DNA of 42,187 nucleotides from Funiculus sociatus GB2-C1 (GTDB lineage: Bacteria > Cyanobacteriota > Cyanobacteriia > Cyanobacteriales > FACHB-T130): NCBI RefSeq assembly GCF_039962115.1, contig NZ_JAMPKJ010000051.1, positions 1 through 42,187 on the forward strand. Direction: 5' to 3'. The notes under the pieces were generated by a model. It was not told the DNA's origin. It was given only the letters and a program-made list of their open reading frames with translations, and did not search any database. Both the position numbers and the translations under genes were made by a program. Of this stretch, positions 32,204-39,919 are shown one piece after another (position 1 is the first letter of the stretch; the number at the start of each line of letters is the position of its first letter).

Positions 32204-33232
32204 ATGGTGACAACTACTCGCATTTATCAATTTCATCAGTATGGTAATCCAGAAGTTTTGCAACTAGATACGGTTCCTCTACTTGAACCAATCTCTGGGG
32301 AAGTGCGCGTTCGGGTGCAGGCAATGAGTTTGAATCGTGCTGATTTGCTGTGGATGGCAAATAATTACCTTGAAACGCCAGAACTACCCTCTCGTCTTGG
32401 AAATGAAATTGCAGGTGTGGTGGAAGCCGTTGGAGCAAAAGTTACTGAGTTTGAAGTGGGCGATCGTGTTAGTTCCATTCCTGCTTTTTCAATTAGCGAC
32501 TATGCCAATTTTGGTGAAACGGCAATTCTACCCGTGCGCGGTTTAATGAAAACACCTGATAAGTTTACCCCAGCACAAGGAGCGGGATTTGCATTTTCTT
32601 ATTTCACCGGCTATTTCGCACTTCTGGAACTTGGTCGTTTGCAACCGTATCAAACAGTATTGATTACCGCAGGAACCAGCACTACTGGATTAGCTGCAAT
32701 CGCGATTGCAAAGAAAGTTGGTGCAAAAATCATTGCTACTACCCGAACCAGCAAAAAACGTGACACCTTGCTTAAGGCGGGTGCTGACGCTGTGATAGCC
32801 ACAGAGGAAGAAGATTTGATCGCTCGTGTGATGGAGTTTACAGGTGGTCAGGGAGCCGATGTTGTGTACGATGCGGTAGCCGGGGCACTCAGTGAAAAAC
32901 TAGTACAGGCAACAAGAATTCGCGGACATTGGATTGTCTATGGTTTGCTGGATGCCGAAAATCTGGAAACTTTCCCTTGGTTGCCAATAGTAATCCGCAG
33001 CGTTCAATTCCACGGCTATAAAGTGTTTGATTTCACTGGAAATCGTCACTTGGGATTGGTTCGAGATGAAGAAGCTTTTGCTCGTGCCAAAAAATTTATT
33101 AGTCAAGGGTTGGCGGATGGTTCCTTGCCCATTACCATCGATCGCGAATTTCAGGGGCTAGAGAAACTGCCTGAAGCCATGCAATATATGTCATCTAATC
33201 TGGCATCAGGAAAGATTGTCATCACAATTTAA
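32204..33232 (+). CDS. quinone oxidoreductase/zinc-type alcohol dehydrogenase family protein, 342 aa
   Basis: Medium-chain reductase fold: GroES-like part (QFHQYGNPEVLQLDTVPLLE, LNRADLLWM, RLGNEIAGVVEAVGAKV, EFEVGDRV), then the NAD(P)-binding part (LITAGTSTTGLAAIAIAKKV, with the usual GxGxxG varied to AGTSTTG, and TTRTSKKRDTLLKAGAD), then GGQGADVVYDAVAG. No zinc ligands of the Cys type are seen, fitting an NADPH-dependent quinone or enone reductase. The ATG at 32204 has AAGGAG eight bases upstream. Its last 86 bp recur at 36019-36104. Confidence 0.87.
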   Translation: MVTTTRIYQFHQYGNPEVLQLDTVPLLEPISGEVRVRVQAMSLNRADLLWMANNYLETPELPSRLGNEIAGVVEAVGAKVTEFEVGDRVSSIPAFSISDYANFGETAILPVRGLMKTPDKFTPAQGAGFAFSYFTGYFALLELGRLQPYQTVLITAGTSTTGLAAIAIAKKVGAKIIATTRTSKKRDTLLKAGADAVIATEEEDLIARVMEFTGGQGADVVYDAVAGALSEKLVQATRIRGHWIVYGLLDAENLETFPWLPIVIRSVQFHGYKVFDFTGNRHLGLVRDEEAFARAKKFISQGLADGSLPITIDREFQGLEKLPEAMQYMSSNLASGKIVITI

Positions 33233-33387
33233 CCCAAACTATATTGCCATACTGGGAGACATTTCAGGCTAAAAACCGTGTTGTCATGGTGTCGCAACCG
33301 AACATGACATGACGATCGCTCCACACTGATTGATCCCTGTAGCGTTGGCGACCTGCGGTTGAGATTGCCTAACCCACTCAATGGTTA

Positions 33388-33430
33388 GGTTTCAATTTTC
33401 TCTTACTGCCAATTCAATGCCGACAACATT
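33388..33430 (+). repeat. R6 copy 1, 43-bp leader repeat
   Basis: GGTTTCAATTTTCTCTTACT and the following GCC to ACAACATT recur at 34201-34243 with only a few changes. It lies 15 bp before the ATG of the membrane protein. Confidence 0.75.
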
Positions 33431-33445
33431 TTGGAGAGAACGATT

Positions 33446-34099
33446 ATGAAAGGTTACGGGTCAACGGGGCTTGAAAGCATACTTCAGAAAAGCTACACAG
33501 TTAAGATTAGCGAGTACATTGGCAGCGGCTGGGAAACATTCAAGAAAAATCCTGCTGGGTTTGTTGGCTTTACATTTGTGTTTTTCTTGATTAACGTTGC
33601 GATCGCCAAAGTTAGCCAGTCTGTCACTCTAGAGGGGTTCATCAGCCTCTTAATTTCTGCTCCTTTAAATGCAGGATTTTTAATCGTGGCATTTAAACTT
33701 TTGAAAAATCGAGCCACAACGTTTGGTGATTTCTTCAGGGGTTTTAATAACTACCTGCCGCTTTTCCTAGTCAGTCTCGTTTCTAGCGTGGTGATTAGTA
33801 TTGGGTTGTTACTGCTTCTCATTCCTGGTGTTTACCTAGCAGTTGCCTACATCTTTGCACTGCCCTTAGTACTCGAAAAGAAGATGAACTTCTGGGATGG
33901 GATGGAGTTTAGCCGCAAGCTGATTTCCAAGCATTGGTTCTCTTTCTTTGGCTTTGCTTTTGTGTTGGTACTACTAAATCTAGCGGGGGTTTTGCTGCTG
34001 GGTGTGGGTCTGCTAGTGACGATTCCGCTCAGTGTTTGCGCGATCGCTGCCGCCTATGCAGACATCGTGGGTTTAACACCTAGCAGTTCTGATTTTTAG
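33446..34099 (+). CDS. integral membrane protein, 217 aa, unknown function
   Basis: The order is a short cytoplasmic start with an amphipathic helix (YIGSGWETFKKNPAGF), then about five hydrophobic helices (FVGFTFVFFLINVAIA, LISAPLNAGFLIVAF, PLFLVSLVSSVVISIGLLLL, VYLAVAYIFALPLVL, FAFVLVLLNLAGVLLLGVG and a closing PLSVCAIAAAYADIV). This resembles the DUF975/glycerophosphodiester-phosphodiesterase-membrane-domain type of protein, with SRKLISKHWFSFFG between the last helices. The ATG at 33446 follows GGAGAG; the preceding TTG at 33431 would disturb that site. Role unknown. Confidence 0.72.
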   Translation: MKGYGSTGLESILQKSYTVKISEYIGSGWETFKKNPAGFVGFTFVFFLINVAIAKVSQSVTLEGFISLLISAPLNAGFLIVAFKLLKNRATTFGDFFRGFNNYLPLFLVSLVSSVVISIGLLLLLIPGVYLAVAYIFALPLVLEKKMNFWDGMEFSRKLISKHWFSFFGFAFVLVLLNLAGVLLLGVGLLVTIPLSVCAIAAAYADIVGLTPSSSDF

Positions 34100-34143
34100 A
34101 AGCGGGGTTAGTACCTGAGTGCCTTTGCTGGGCAAATCTGCTT

Positions 34144-34187
34144 AAAGAAGGTGGATAGTTCTTAATTAATCGCCTTCTTTATCCACC
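34144..34187 (+). terminator. possible terminator/alternative hairpin
   Basis: AAAGAAGG (34144-34151) pairs with CCTTCTTT (34173-34180), while the overlapping GGTGGATA (34150-34157) pairs with TATCCACC (34180-34187). The two stems exclude each other. It lies between the membrane protein and the R6 leader of the next gene. No long T run follows, so termination is uncertain. Confidence 0.4.
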
Positions 34188-34200
34188 TCACTCGATGGCA

Positions 34201-34243
34201 GGTTTCAATTTTCTCTTACTGCCAACTCAATGCCAACAACATT
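34201..34243 (+). repeat. R6 copy 2, 43-bp leader repeat
   Basis: Partner of 33388-33430. It contains an ATG at 34230 that is in frame with the flavoprotein gene. Because the same ATG sits in the untranslated leader of copy 1, the next ATG at 34254 is the more likely start. Confidence 0.75.
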
Positions 34244-34253
34244 AGAACAAGCT

Positions 34254-35183
34254 ATGAACGTTAACTCACGGACTGATGTTTTTGATGTGATCATCGTCGG
34301 TGGCGGCCCAGCAGGTTTAACTGCTGCCTTGATGCTCGGACGAGCCTGCAAACAGGTCTTGGTCTGCGATGCTGGAAAGCCACGCAATCAAGTTGCTCAT
34401 GCTGCTCATGGTTTCTTTTCTAGAGATGGAATTTCACCTGCACAACTGCTGCAAATTGGACGAGAGCAATTGCATCCTTACGATGATGTTGAAATTCAGG
34501 TGGGCAAGGTGGTCGATGCTCAAAAATTGGGCGATCGCTTTCAAGTCACCCTGAATGATGGCAACCAATTTGTCGGTCGCAAACTACTGTTAGCCACGGG
34601 TATGAAAGATTCACTTCCGGCAATTGATGGATTCGCAAAACTCTGGGGTAGCAGCATTTTCCACTGTCCTTACTGTCATGGTTGGGAAGTGCGAGATCAA
34701 CCTTTAGCGATTTATGGCAAAGGTGAGGTAGGACTTGAAATGACATTCAGGCTGACCGGTTGGAGCCGCGATTTAGTGTTGTGTTCAGATGGTTCTGCCG
34801 AATTAACTCATGAGCAACGACAGCAGTTATCAAATTGGGGAGTTCAGCTACGCGAAGAAAAAATTGCTCGACTCGAATATCAAGACGACAAACTAACAGG
34901 GATCGTCTTTACGAACAATGAAGTGCTGCCCCGTCGCGGTATATTGCTGCGCCCTCGATCGTATCAGCACAGCCATCTAGCCGCAAAGTTAGGTTGTCAA
35001 CTTGGCAGCGATGACATTGTACAAGTGGATGAGAGTAAGCAAACCTCGATTCCTGGACTCTATGCGGTGGGTGATGTGTGTAGCCCTTATTCACAGATCG
35101 CCGTAGCAGTCGCGAGTGGGACGTTCGCTGCTGTTTCCATCAATCACACTTTGACTGAAGAAAATCTGGTTCAGCCTAGGTAA
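34254..35183 (+). CDS. thioredoxin-reductase-like flavoprotein, 309 aa
   Basis: FAD-binding motif VIIVGGGPAGLTAAL (residues 12-26), then LLLATGMKDSLP. The redox-active CPYC lies at residues 138-141 in IFHCPYCHGWE. A second nucleotide-binding loop YGKGEVGLEM follows, and the FAD loop near the end is GLYAVGDVCSPYSQIAVAVA. The order fits low-molecular-weight thioredoxin-reductase-like disulfide oxidoreductases. The CPYCHG site and the poor NADPH motif suggest a member that reduces small disulfides or an unusual partner. A fragment of a second such gene lies at 36194-36265. Confidence 0.88.
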   Translation: MNVNSRTDVFDVIIVGGGPAGLTAALMLGRACKQVLVCDAGKPRNQVAHAAHGFFSRDGISPAQLLQIGREQLHPYDDVEIQVGKVVDAQKLGDRFQVTLNDGNQFVGRKLLLATGMKDSLPAIDGFAKLWGSSIFHCPYCHGWEVRDQPLAIYGKGEVGLEMTFRLTGWSRDLVLCSDGSAELTHEQRQQLSNWGVQLREEKIARLEYQDDKLTGIVFTNNEVLPRRGILLRPRSYQHSHLAAKLGCQLGSDDIVQVDESKQTSIPGLYAVGDVCSPYSQIAVAVASGTFAAVSINHTLTEENLVQPR

Positions 35184-35207
35184 ATTAGCGATAGGGAGCT
35201 ATAAGTC

Positions 35208-35996
35208 ATGTTAAAGCTAGAGACTTTTGCATCAAATCAACAATTTATTAATGCTTGGAGTTACTTTGCCAGCGTATGTCCTAAAGGAGAAGTTTTAGAA
35301 GCGAATGAATTAGACATCACCTGGAGCGGTACAGACAATTTCTTTATCAATTCTGTTTTTCTGACTAAACCTGTCCTCGACGAGGCTGAGCTAGAAGCAA
35401 AAATAAAAGTGGCTTACGATTATGCTAAAAAGCGCAATCAGTCCTGGTGGATGATAGTTGCTGAAGACTCGATACCAGAGTTCCTTCGTCCTCAGCTCGA
35501 TGAAGTCTTTGCTCAACAGAGGTTTGTTCCCTTACTCAGAATGGCTGGTATGGCTACTGAGCAACTGCTTCCTGCGACAACACATAACTCGAAATTAAAC
35601 TGTGTTAGTGTGAATAACTTGGAGATGAGACGAGCTGTCGCTGATATTAATGCGATTAGTTCTAATCTTCCTCCTGCACCTTTCCGCGAAATTTTAGAAC
35701 TTGAGCAATTTTGGCAAGAGACGGTATTTGGTGCACTGGGTTTTGTGGAAAATCAACCCGTATCAACGGCGATAACGTTTCTGATAAACAATGAATTTTA
35801 TCTAGGATTGGTTGCAACGTTACCGGATTACAGAAATCAGGGTTATGCTGAAGCCGTTATTCGGCACTCTCTAGAACAAGCAGCGCAACGCTATGGCAAA
35901 AAACGTACTGCTTTGCACGCAACTCCTGCTGGCTTTTCGGTGTATCAAAGAATGGGCTATCAACCGACTGCTTATTTTAGGACTTATACCTGTTGA
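35208..35996 (+). CDS. GNAT-family N-acetyltransferase, 262 aa
   Basis: The C-terminal half has the acetyl-CoA site of the GNAT fold: YLGLVATLPDYRNQGYAEAV (motif A, with RNQGYA as the pyrophosphate loop), then GKKRTALHATPAGFSVYQRM and GYQPTAYFRTY (motif B end). The N-terminal 120 residues resemble a degenerate second GNAT-like half (NQSWWMIVAEDSIPEF). The acceptor cannot be told. GATAGGGAGC is the ribosome site. It starts 24 bp after the flavoprotein gene, so both are probably on one transcript. Confidence 0.82.
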   Translation: MLKLETFASNQQFINAWSYFASVCPKGEVLEANELDITWSGTDNFFINSVFLTKPVLDEAELEAKIKVAYDYAKKRNQSWWMIVAEDSIPEFLRPQLDEVFAQQRFVPLLRMAGMATEQLLPATTHNSKLNCVSVNNLEMRRAVADINAISSNLPPAPFREILELEQFWQETVFGALGFVENQPVSTAITFLINNEFYLGLVATLPDYRNQGYAEAVIRHSLEQAAQRYGKKRTALHATPAGFSVYQRMGYQPTAYFRTYTC

Positions 35997-36018
35997 AAAA
36001 ACTAAGGGATGTGAAGTT

Positions 36019-36109
36019 GCTAGAGAAACTGCCCGAAGCCATGCAATATATGTCATGTAATCTGGCATCAGGAAAGATTGTCATCACAATTCAACCCAAA
36101 CTATTCTGA
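36019..36109 (+). pseudogene. duplicated 3' tail of the quinone oxidoreductase
   Basis: It encodes LEKLPEAMQYMSCNLASGK, IVITI, then QPKLF-stop because the original TAA is CAA here. 36019-36104 matches 33157-33242 at all but a few bases. Nothing else of the reductase is present. It lies 22 bp after the GNAT stop codon. Confidence 0.85.
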
Positions 36110-36193
36110 AAAGTCTTCTTCGGACAGATAACACTGAATCAACAATTATGGGCTGAAAATTGCTCGTAAAGGATTGATTTTTATAAGGAGCAA

Positions 36194-36265
36194 GCTAAAA
36201 GAGAAGTGGGATTTGAAATGGCGCAACATATTACAGGCTGGAGTCGCGATTTAATTCTCTTTTAA
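36194..36265 (+). pseudogene. fragment of a second thioredoxin-reductase-like flavoprotein
   Basis: The frame AKREVGFEMAQHITGWSRDL, ILF-stop parallels GKGEVGLEMTFRLTGWSRDL in the intact flavoprotein at about 34.73 kb, but with clear divergence, so it comes from a related gene and is not a recent copy. Only about 24 codons remain. Confidence 0.7.
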
Positions 36266-36287
36266 TTACTACTGGGATATCTCCGAT

Positions 36288-37250
36288 ATGTTTTTCAGGC
36301 TTGCCATAGCTGTTATCACCGCAGTGTTGATTATTGGAACCTCAATTATGTTTCCGGGAATTACCGCAGAGAAAACGGCGAAACCTCAAGTGCCGGGTGT
36401 GTATCAATTCGAGTTAGGCGATTTCACAATTACCGCCCTCAGCGACGGCACAGTGCCATTGGATCTGCATCCCATCCTGACTAATACGAACCAGGCAGAA
36501 ATCGATCACCTCCTGCATCAAAGCTTCCTGAAAAACCCTGTTGAAGCTTCGATCAATGTATTTCTCATTGATACTGGAGACAACCAGGTGTTAGTAGACA
36601 CAGGTTCAGGGGAATTGTTTGGGGAACTAGGCGGCAAGCTACCAAGGTCTTTGCAGGCAGCAGGCTATACAGCCGACGAGATCGATATTGTTCTCATTAC
36701 TCATATCCATACCGATCACAGCGGTGGTTTGGTTGTAGGTGGTCAACCCATGTTTCCTGCTGCTACGGTCTATGTTAGCAAACCCGATATTGATTTTTGG
36801 CTTAACCCTGCTAATGCAAAGCGATCGGCAGACTATCAAAGATATTTCAACGAAGCAGTTAAGACAGTCAAACCCTATCTCGATATGGGCAAGCTGAAGC
36901 CGTTTTCCGGCGAGACGGTGATTATACCTGGGATTACCGCACGCCCTACACCAGGACATACACCCGGACACAGTTTCTTCTTGGTGGAAAGCCAAGGCGA
37001 GAGTATTGAGTTTTGGGGCGATATTGTGCACGTCGCCTCGGTTCAATTTCCGAAGCCCGAAATCACGATCGACTTTGACGTTGATCCTAATGCCGCAGCA
37101 GCGCAACGGGCGAAACAATTTGCCGATGCAGAAACATCCCGTCGTCTCGTCGCAGCCGCCCATGTCTCTTTTCCAGGAATCGGTCATATTCGTGCGGGCA
37201 ATCAGGGCTATGTCTGGGTGCCTGTGGACTATCGCTGGCGTGAAAAATGA
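36288..37250 (+). CDS. exported metallo-beta-lactamase-fold hydrolase, 320 aa
   Basis: The product has a signal peptide (AIAVITAVLIIGTSIMFPGI) and then an MBL domain with the zinc motif THIHTDHSGG (His139, His141, Asp143, His144), a later His in PTPGHTPGHS, Asp in FWGDIVH and a last His in FPGIGHIRAG. Family members of this type cleave lactones and other esters (AHL-lactonase-like), but the substrate is open. It reads as a periplasmic enzyme. Start ATG at 36288, poor ribosome site. No repeat leader of the R families precedes it, only the two gene fragments. Confidence 0.85.
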   Translation: MFFRLAIAVITAVLIIGTSIMFPGITAEKTAKPQVPGVYQFELGDFTITALSDGTVPLDLHPILTNTNQAEIDHLLHQSFLKNPVEASINVFLIDTGDNQVLVDTGSGELFGELGGKLPRSLQAAGYTADEIDIVLITHIHTDHSGGLVVGGQPMFPAATVYVSKPDIDFWLNPANAKRSADYQRYFNEAVKTVKPYLDMGKLKPFSGETVIIPGITARPTPGHTPGHSFFLVESQGESIEFWGDIVHVASVQFPKPEITIDFDVDPNAAAAQRAKQFADAETSRRLVAAAHVSFPGIGHIRAGNQGYVWVPVDYRWREK

Positions 37251-37540
37251 GGTTGTGTGTTGCCAGTGAAGTGCGCCGAGCAAAGTGCCAGCAGCCAGTA
37301 GGATATCCACGCAGCGAAATTCATTGGCGATCGCACATTAAGACTTCACTTGTTCTTTAGAGGAACTATGTCTCAAAACCATCCATATGAATTCCTCGAA
37401 GGTTTTACACCAACGTGGGTACGGTGAAGATCCATGTTCGCAATATTTTGACTAAGTACAAAATTTAATGAAACCTCAACTCCGAAATTTAGTAATCAGT
37501 GAGTGTAGCCCTAGCTGCTCACAACTCCAGTTAAAGGTAC
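37251..37540. other. 290-bp gap with a LuxR-type fragment
   Basis: No complete gene. One frame near 37415 looks like the end of a LuxR-type regulator (see separate entry). HIP1-related sites occur near 37328. Confidence 0.4.
37415..37468 (+). pseudogene. tail of a LuxR/NarL-type helix-turn-helix
   Basis: The frame VGTVKIHVRNILTKYKI-stop is very close to the recognition helix and following residues of NarL/FixJ-type regulators ('GTVKVHVRNILTKL'). Only these 17 codons and a stop are visible. It is short, so the call rests on one motif. Confidence 0.5.
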
Positions 37541-38506
37541 ATGATTCAAGTGATTAAAAAAGCTTGGCTTTACACATTTTGCTCGTTTTTACTGATTGTT
37601 GGTTGCACAAGCATTAACTCCAGTAATAAAGAACACACTCCCAACAACCAAACAAGTGCGCCGAGCAGGATCACAACATCCAACACCGATCGCACAAACG
37701 AATTACGCGATCGCATTGAACAAATCTCTCAGGCTGCTCAAGGGCGTGTAGGGGTGAAAGCCACAGTGCTAGAAACCGGAGAGTCAGTGACTCTGAATGG
37801 AAATCAGCAATTTCCGATGCTAAGCGTTTACAAGTTTCCTATTGCAATGGCTGTTCTAGCTCAAGTAGACCAAGGAAAACTGAAGCTAGATCAGAAAATT
37901 CGTGTTGAAAACAGCGATGTCGTCCAGGGTAGTCGGATTCTAGATGAGAAGGCACAGGGAATGGAATTTAGTCTGGCTGAACTGTTGAAGTACACGGTTT
38001 CTGAAAGTGATAATACGGCTTCTGATGTACTGTTACGACTCGTCGGTGGACCCAAGATTGTCACCCAGTATTTGCGTGGTCTTAGCGTAAACGATATTGT
38101 TGTTGCTAACACGGAGAAGAAGCTAGCGCAAGACCCAGCAGTGCAGTATCGTAACTATGCAACGCCTGATGCCGCCGTCGTTTTGTTACGCGCCTTTCAT
38201 GAGAGAAAAGGGCTTTCAAAATCTAGTCAAGCTTTATTGCTGCAATTGATGACACAGACAACTACAGGTCTAAAGCGCATTAAAGGACTGTTGCCTGATG
38301 GAACGTCTGTGGCGCATAAAACGGGGACTTCGGCTACTGTGAATGGAGTGACGGCTGCAACCAATGATGTGGGACTCGTGACGCTCCCGAATGGACAACA
38401 TATGGCGATCGCAGTTTTTGTTTCAGATTCTCAGGCAAACGATGCGATACGCGAGGAAGTCATCGCAAAAGTGGCAAAGGCAGCATGGGACGAATGGAGC
38501 AAATAG
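37541..38506 (+). CDS. class A beta-lactamase lipoprotein, 321 aa
   Basis: Serine beta-lactamase that opens beta-lactam rings. The N-terminus is a lipoprotein signal with lipobox LIVG-Cys22, so the mature enzyme should be membrane-anchored. Active-site elements: SVYK with Ser95 and Lys98, SDN at 156-158 in SESDNTASD, the omega loop with Glu192 in NTEKKLAQDPAVQYRNYATP, and KTG at 260-262 in HKTGTSATVNG. The omega loop resembles the PER/VEB/CfxA-like branch (VQYxNW/Y-type). A Ser/Thr/Asn-rich linker (23-55) follows the lipobox. All catalytic residues are present. Activity spectrum cannot be told from sequence. Confidence 0.9.
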   Translation: MIQVIKKAWLYTFCSFLLIVGCTSINSSNKEHTPNNQTSAPSRITTSNTDRTNELRDRIEQISQAAQGRVGVKATVLETGESVTLNGNQQFPMLSVYKFPIAMAVLAQVDQGKLKLDQKIRVENSDVVQGSRILDEKAQGMEFSLAELLKYTVSESDNTASDVLLRLVGGPKIVTQYLRGLSVNDIVVANTEKKLAQDPAVQYRNYATPDAAVVLLRAFHERKGLSKSSQALLLQLMTQTTTGLKRIKGLLPDGTSVAHKTGTSATVNGVTAATNDVGLVTLPNGQHMAIAVFVSDSQANDAIREEVIAKVAKAAWDEWSK

Positions 38507-38534
38507 ACATCAAAGGTTATAGCGAACCGTTTCT

Positions 38535-38818
38535 TTAGCGTTTGAAAATCTTGTTCAATTGCGATCGCAACCATTCATGAGCAGGATCGCGCTGTTTTCG
38601 TTCAGTCCACATCATTTGCAATTCTGGTGGTGCGCCTCCAATGGGTAACTCAACAATATGCAACTGCTATAAATAGAGGTTCTTTTTGCAGGGATTGCAG
38701 CAATCAAATCAGACTTGGCAATCAATTCAGGTATTAAGTGAATTGATTGACCGTTAGCATAATCCGCCGTTTGAGTCCCTGCTCCCGGAGTTGTTCATCA
38801 ATAGGCCTCCTGCATGAA
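38535..38818 (-). pseudogene. LysR-type regulator C-terminal remnant
   Basis: On the minus strand three frames in turn give PIDEQLREQGLKRRIMLTV, then HLIPELIAKSDLIAAIPAK, then LHIVELPIGGAPPELQMMW, TERKQRDPAHEWLRSQL. This is the effector-domain end of a LysR regulator, broken by two frameshifts. The gene is cut exactly where family-M copy C begins (38821). The DNA-binding domain is missing and I do not see it beyond the element. It may once have controlled a divergent oxidoreductase gene, as LysR regulators often do. Confidence 0.75.
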
Positions 38819-38820
38819 TG

Positions 38821-39056
38821 TGTCAGATAACAAATTATTTGTCGCTAAACACATTAGTATCGTTAATCCAAAAATCTTTCAAATCTTTTACGATAGGGGC
38901 TTTGGATCAAGTAAAATTTTAGTAGGAATCCTTCTGTGACCCATAAATTGTTTTGACTTCAGCTTTTCATTATCCAGATATATCTAAAGTTTAGTAATGA
39001 TAGAAGCGCCCAATGAGAGCAATTTGTTAAGACGACAAATAATCTGTTATTCGGCA
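38821..39056 (+). mobile_element. family-M MITE-like element, copy C
   Basis: 236 bp from TGTCAGATAACAAATTATT to TGTTATTCGGCA, same orientation as copy B. The internal blocks TTTCAAATCTTTTACGATAG and CCAGATATATCT are shared. It breaks a LysR-like gene at its left end and lies about 100 bp upstream of parA. Confidence 0.8.
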
Positions 39057-39154
39057 AAGGTCTCTAATTTCTTTGGATATAGAATTCAAATCTAGCGATC
39101 AATCTTTCATAAATAGAGGTATAGTCTGAGCAAGAACCCTCTTAAAGGCTATCG

Positions 39155-39919
39155 TTGACTGTTGTTATCTCACTGTTTAATCAAGCAGGCGGCGTTGGCA
39201 AATCGACGCTCACCCAAAATCTTGGCTATCACCTCTCCCAACGTCACCATCAGGTTTTGTTGGTAGACATTGACCCCCAGGCTTCCTTGACTACATTCAT
39301 GGGGTTAGAGCCAGCGGATTTAGAGAAAACGATATACGACGCCTTAGTCTCCGAACAAGACGAGCCGCTGACCCTACACCGAGACTTACACGGCATGGAC
39401 TTGGCTCCCGCCAATATCTTATTAGCGAACGCGGAGCAAGAGCTAATTTTTGCTGAACTTCGAGAGTTCCGGCTTAAAGAAGTACTGGCTCCCCTATTAG
39501 ACGACTACGACTTCATTTTGATTGATTGCCCCCCCAGCTTGGGGATATTGAGTCAAATTAGCCTAGTCGCCTCGACGCATGTCTTAGTCCCCATTCAGTG
39601 TCAGTTCAAAGCCTTGAAAGGAACCGACTCTCTGCTCAAAACCGTAGCCCGAGTGCAGCGCAAGCTCAACCGTTCCCTCAAGTTTGCCGGATTCTTCCCA
39701 ACCATGTATAGCGCTAGTAACTCTCTAGACCAGCGCACCTTACAATCTATGGGAGAACAACTGTCAAACCTGGCACCCGTATTTCCCCCCCTACCCCGTG
39801 CCACAGCGCTGGCGGAAGCGGCTGAGTATGGAAAGCCTTTGGCTCTTTGCCCAAACAAACATCAGGCTATTCTGAGCTTATTTGAAGAGACAGCTGTCTT
39901 CTTAGAGGAGATGTCATGA
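39155..39919 (+). CDS. parA: ParA-type partition ATPase, 254 aa
   Basis: Walker-type ATPase that positions plasmid DNA together with ParB. The P-loop is SLFNQAGGVGKSTLTQ (residues 6-21), Walker A' DIDPQASLT and Walker B FILIDCPPSLG. It lacks the N-terminal helix-turn-helix of long ParA proteins. The signature lysine normally found as KGGxGK is Ala here (QAGGVGK); the catalytic Lys16 is kept. The start is TTG (39155-39157), which may hold expression low; no strong Shine-Dalgarno is seen. It overlaps parB by four bases (ATGA). Confidence 0.92.
   Translation: MTVVISLFNQAGGVGKSTLTQNLGYHLSQRHHQVLLVDIDPQASLTTFMGLEPADLEKTIYDALVSEQDEPLTLHRDLHGMDLAPANILLANAEQELIFAELREFRLKEVLAPLLDDYDFILIDCPPSLGILSQISLVASTHVLVPIQCQFKALKGTDSLLKTVARVQRKLNRSLKFAGFFPTMYSASNSLDQRTLQSMGEQLSNLAPVFPPLPRATALAEAAEYGKPLALCPNKHQAILSLFEETAVFLEEMS

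Noticed and set aside
36639-37310. Minus-strand frame of 223 aa opposite the MBL hydrolase
   Set aside because: The plus strand has the complete MBL motif set and signal peptide; the antisense frame has odd composition and no start context.
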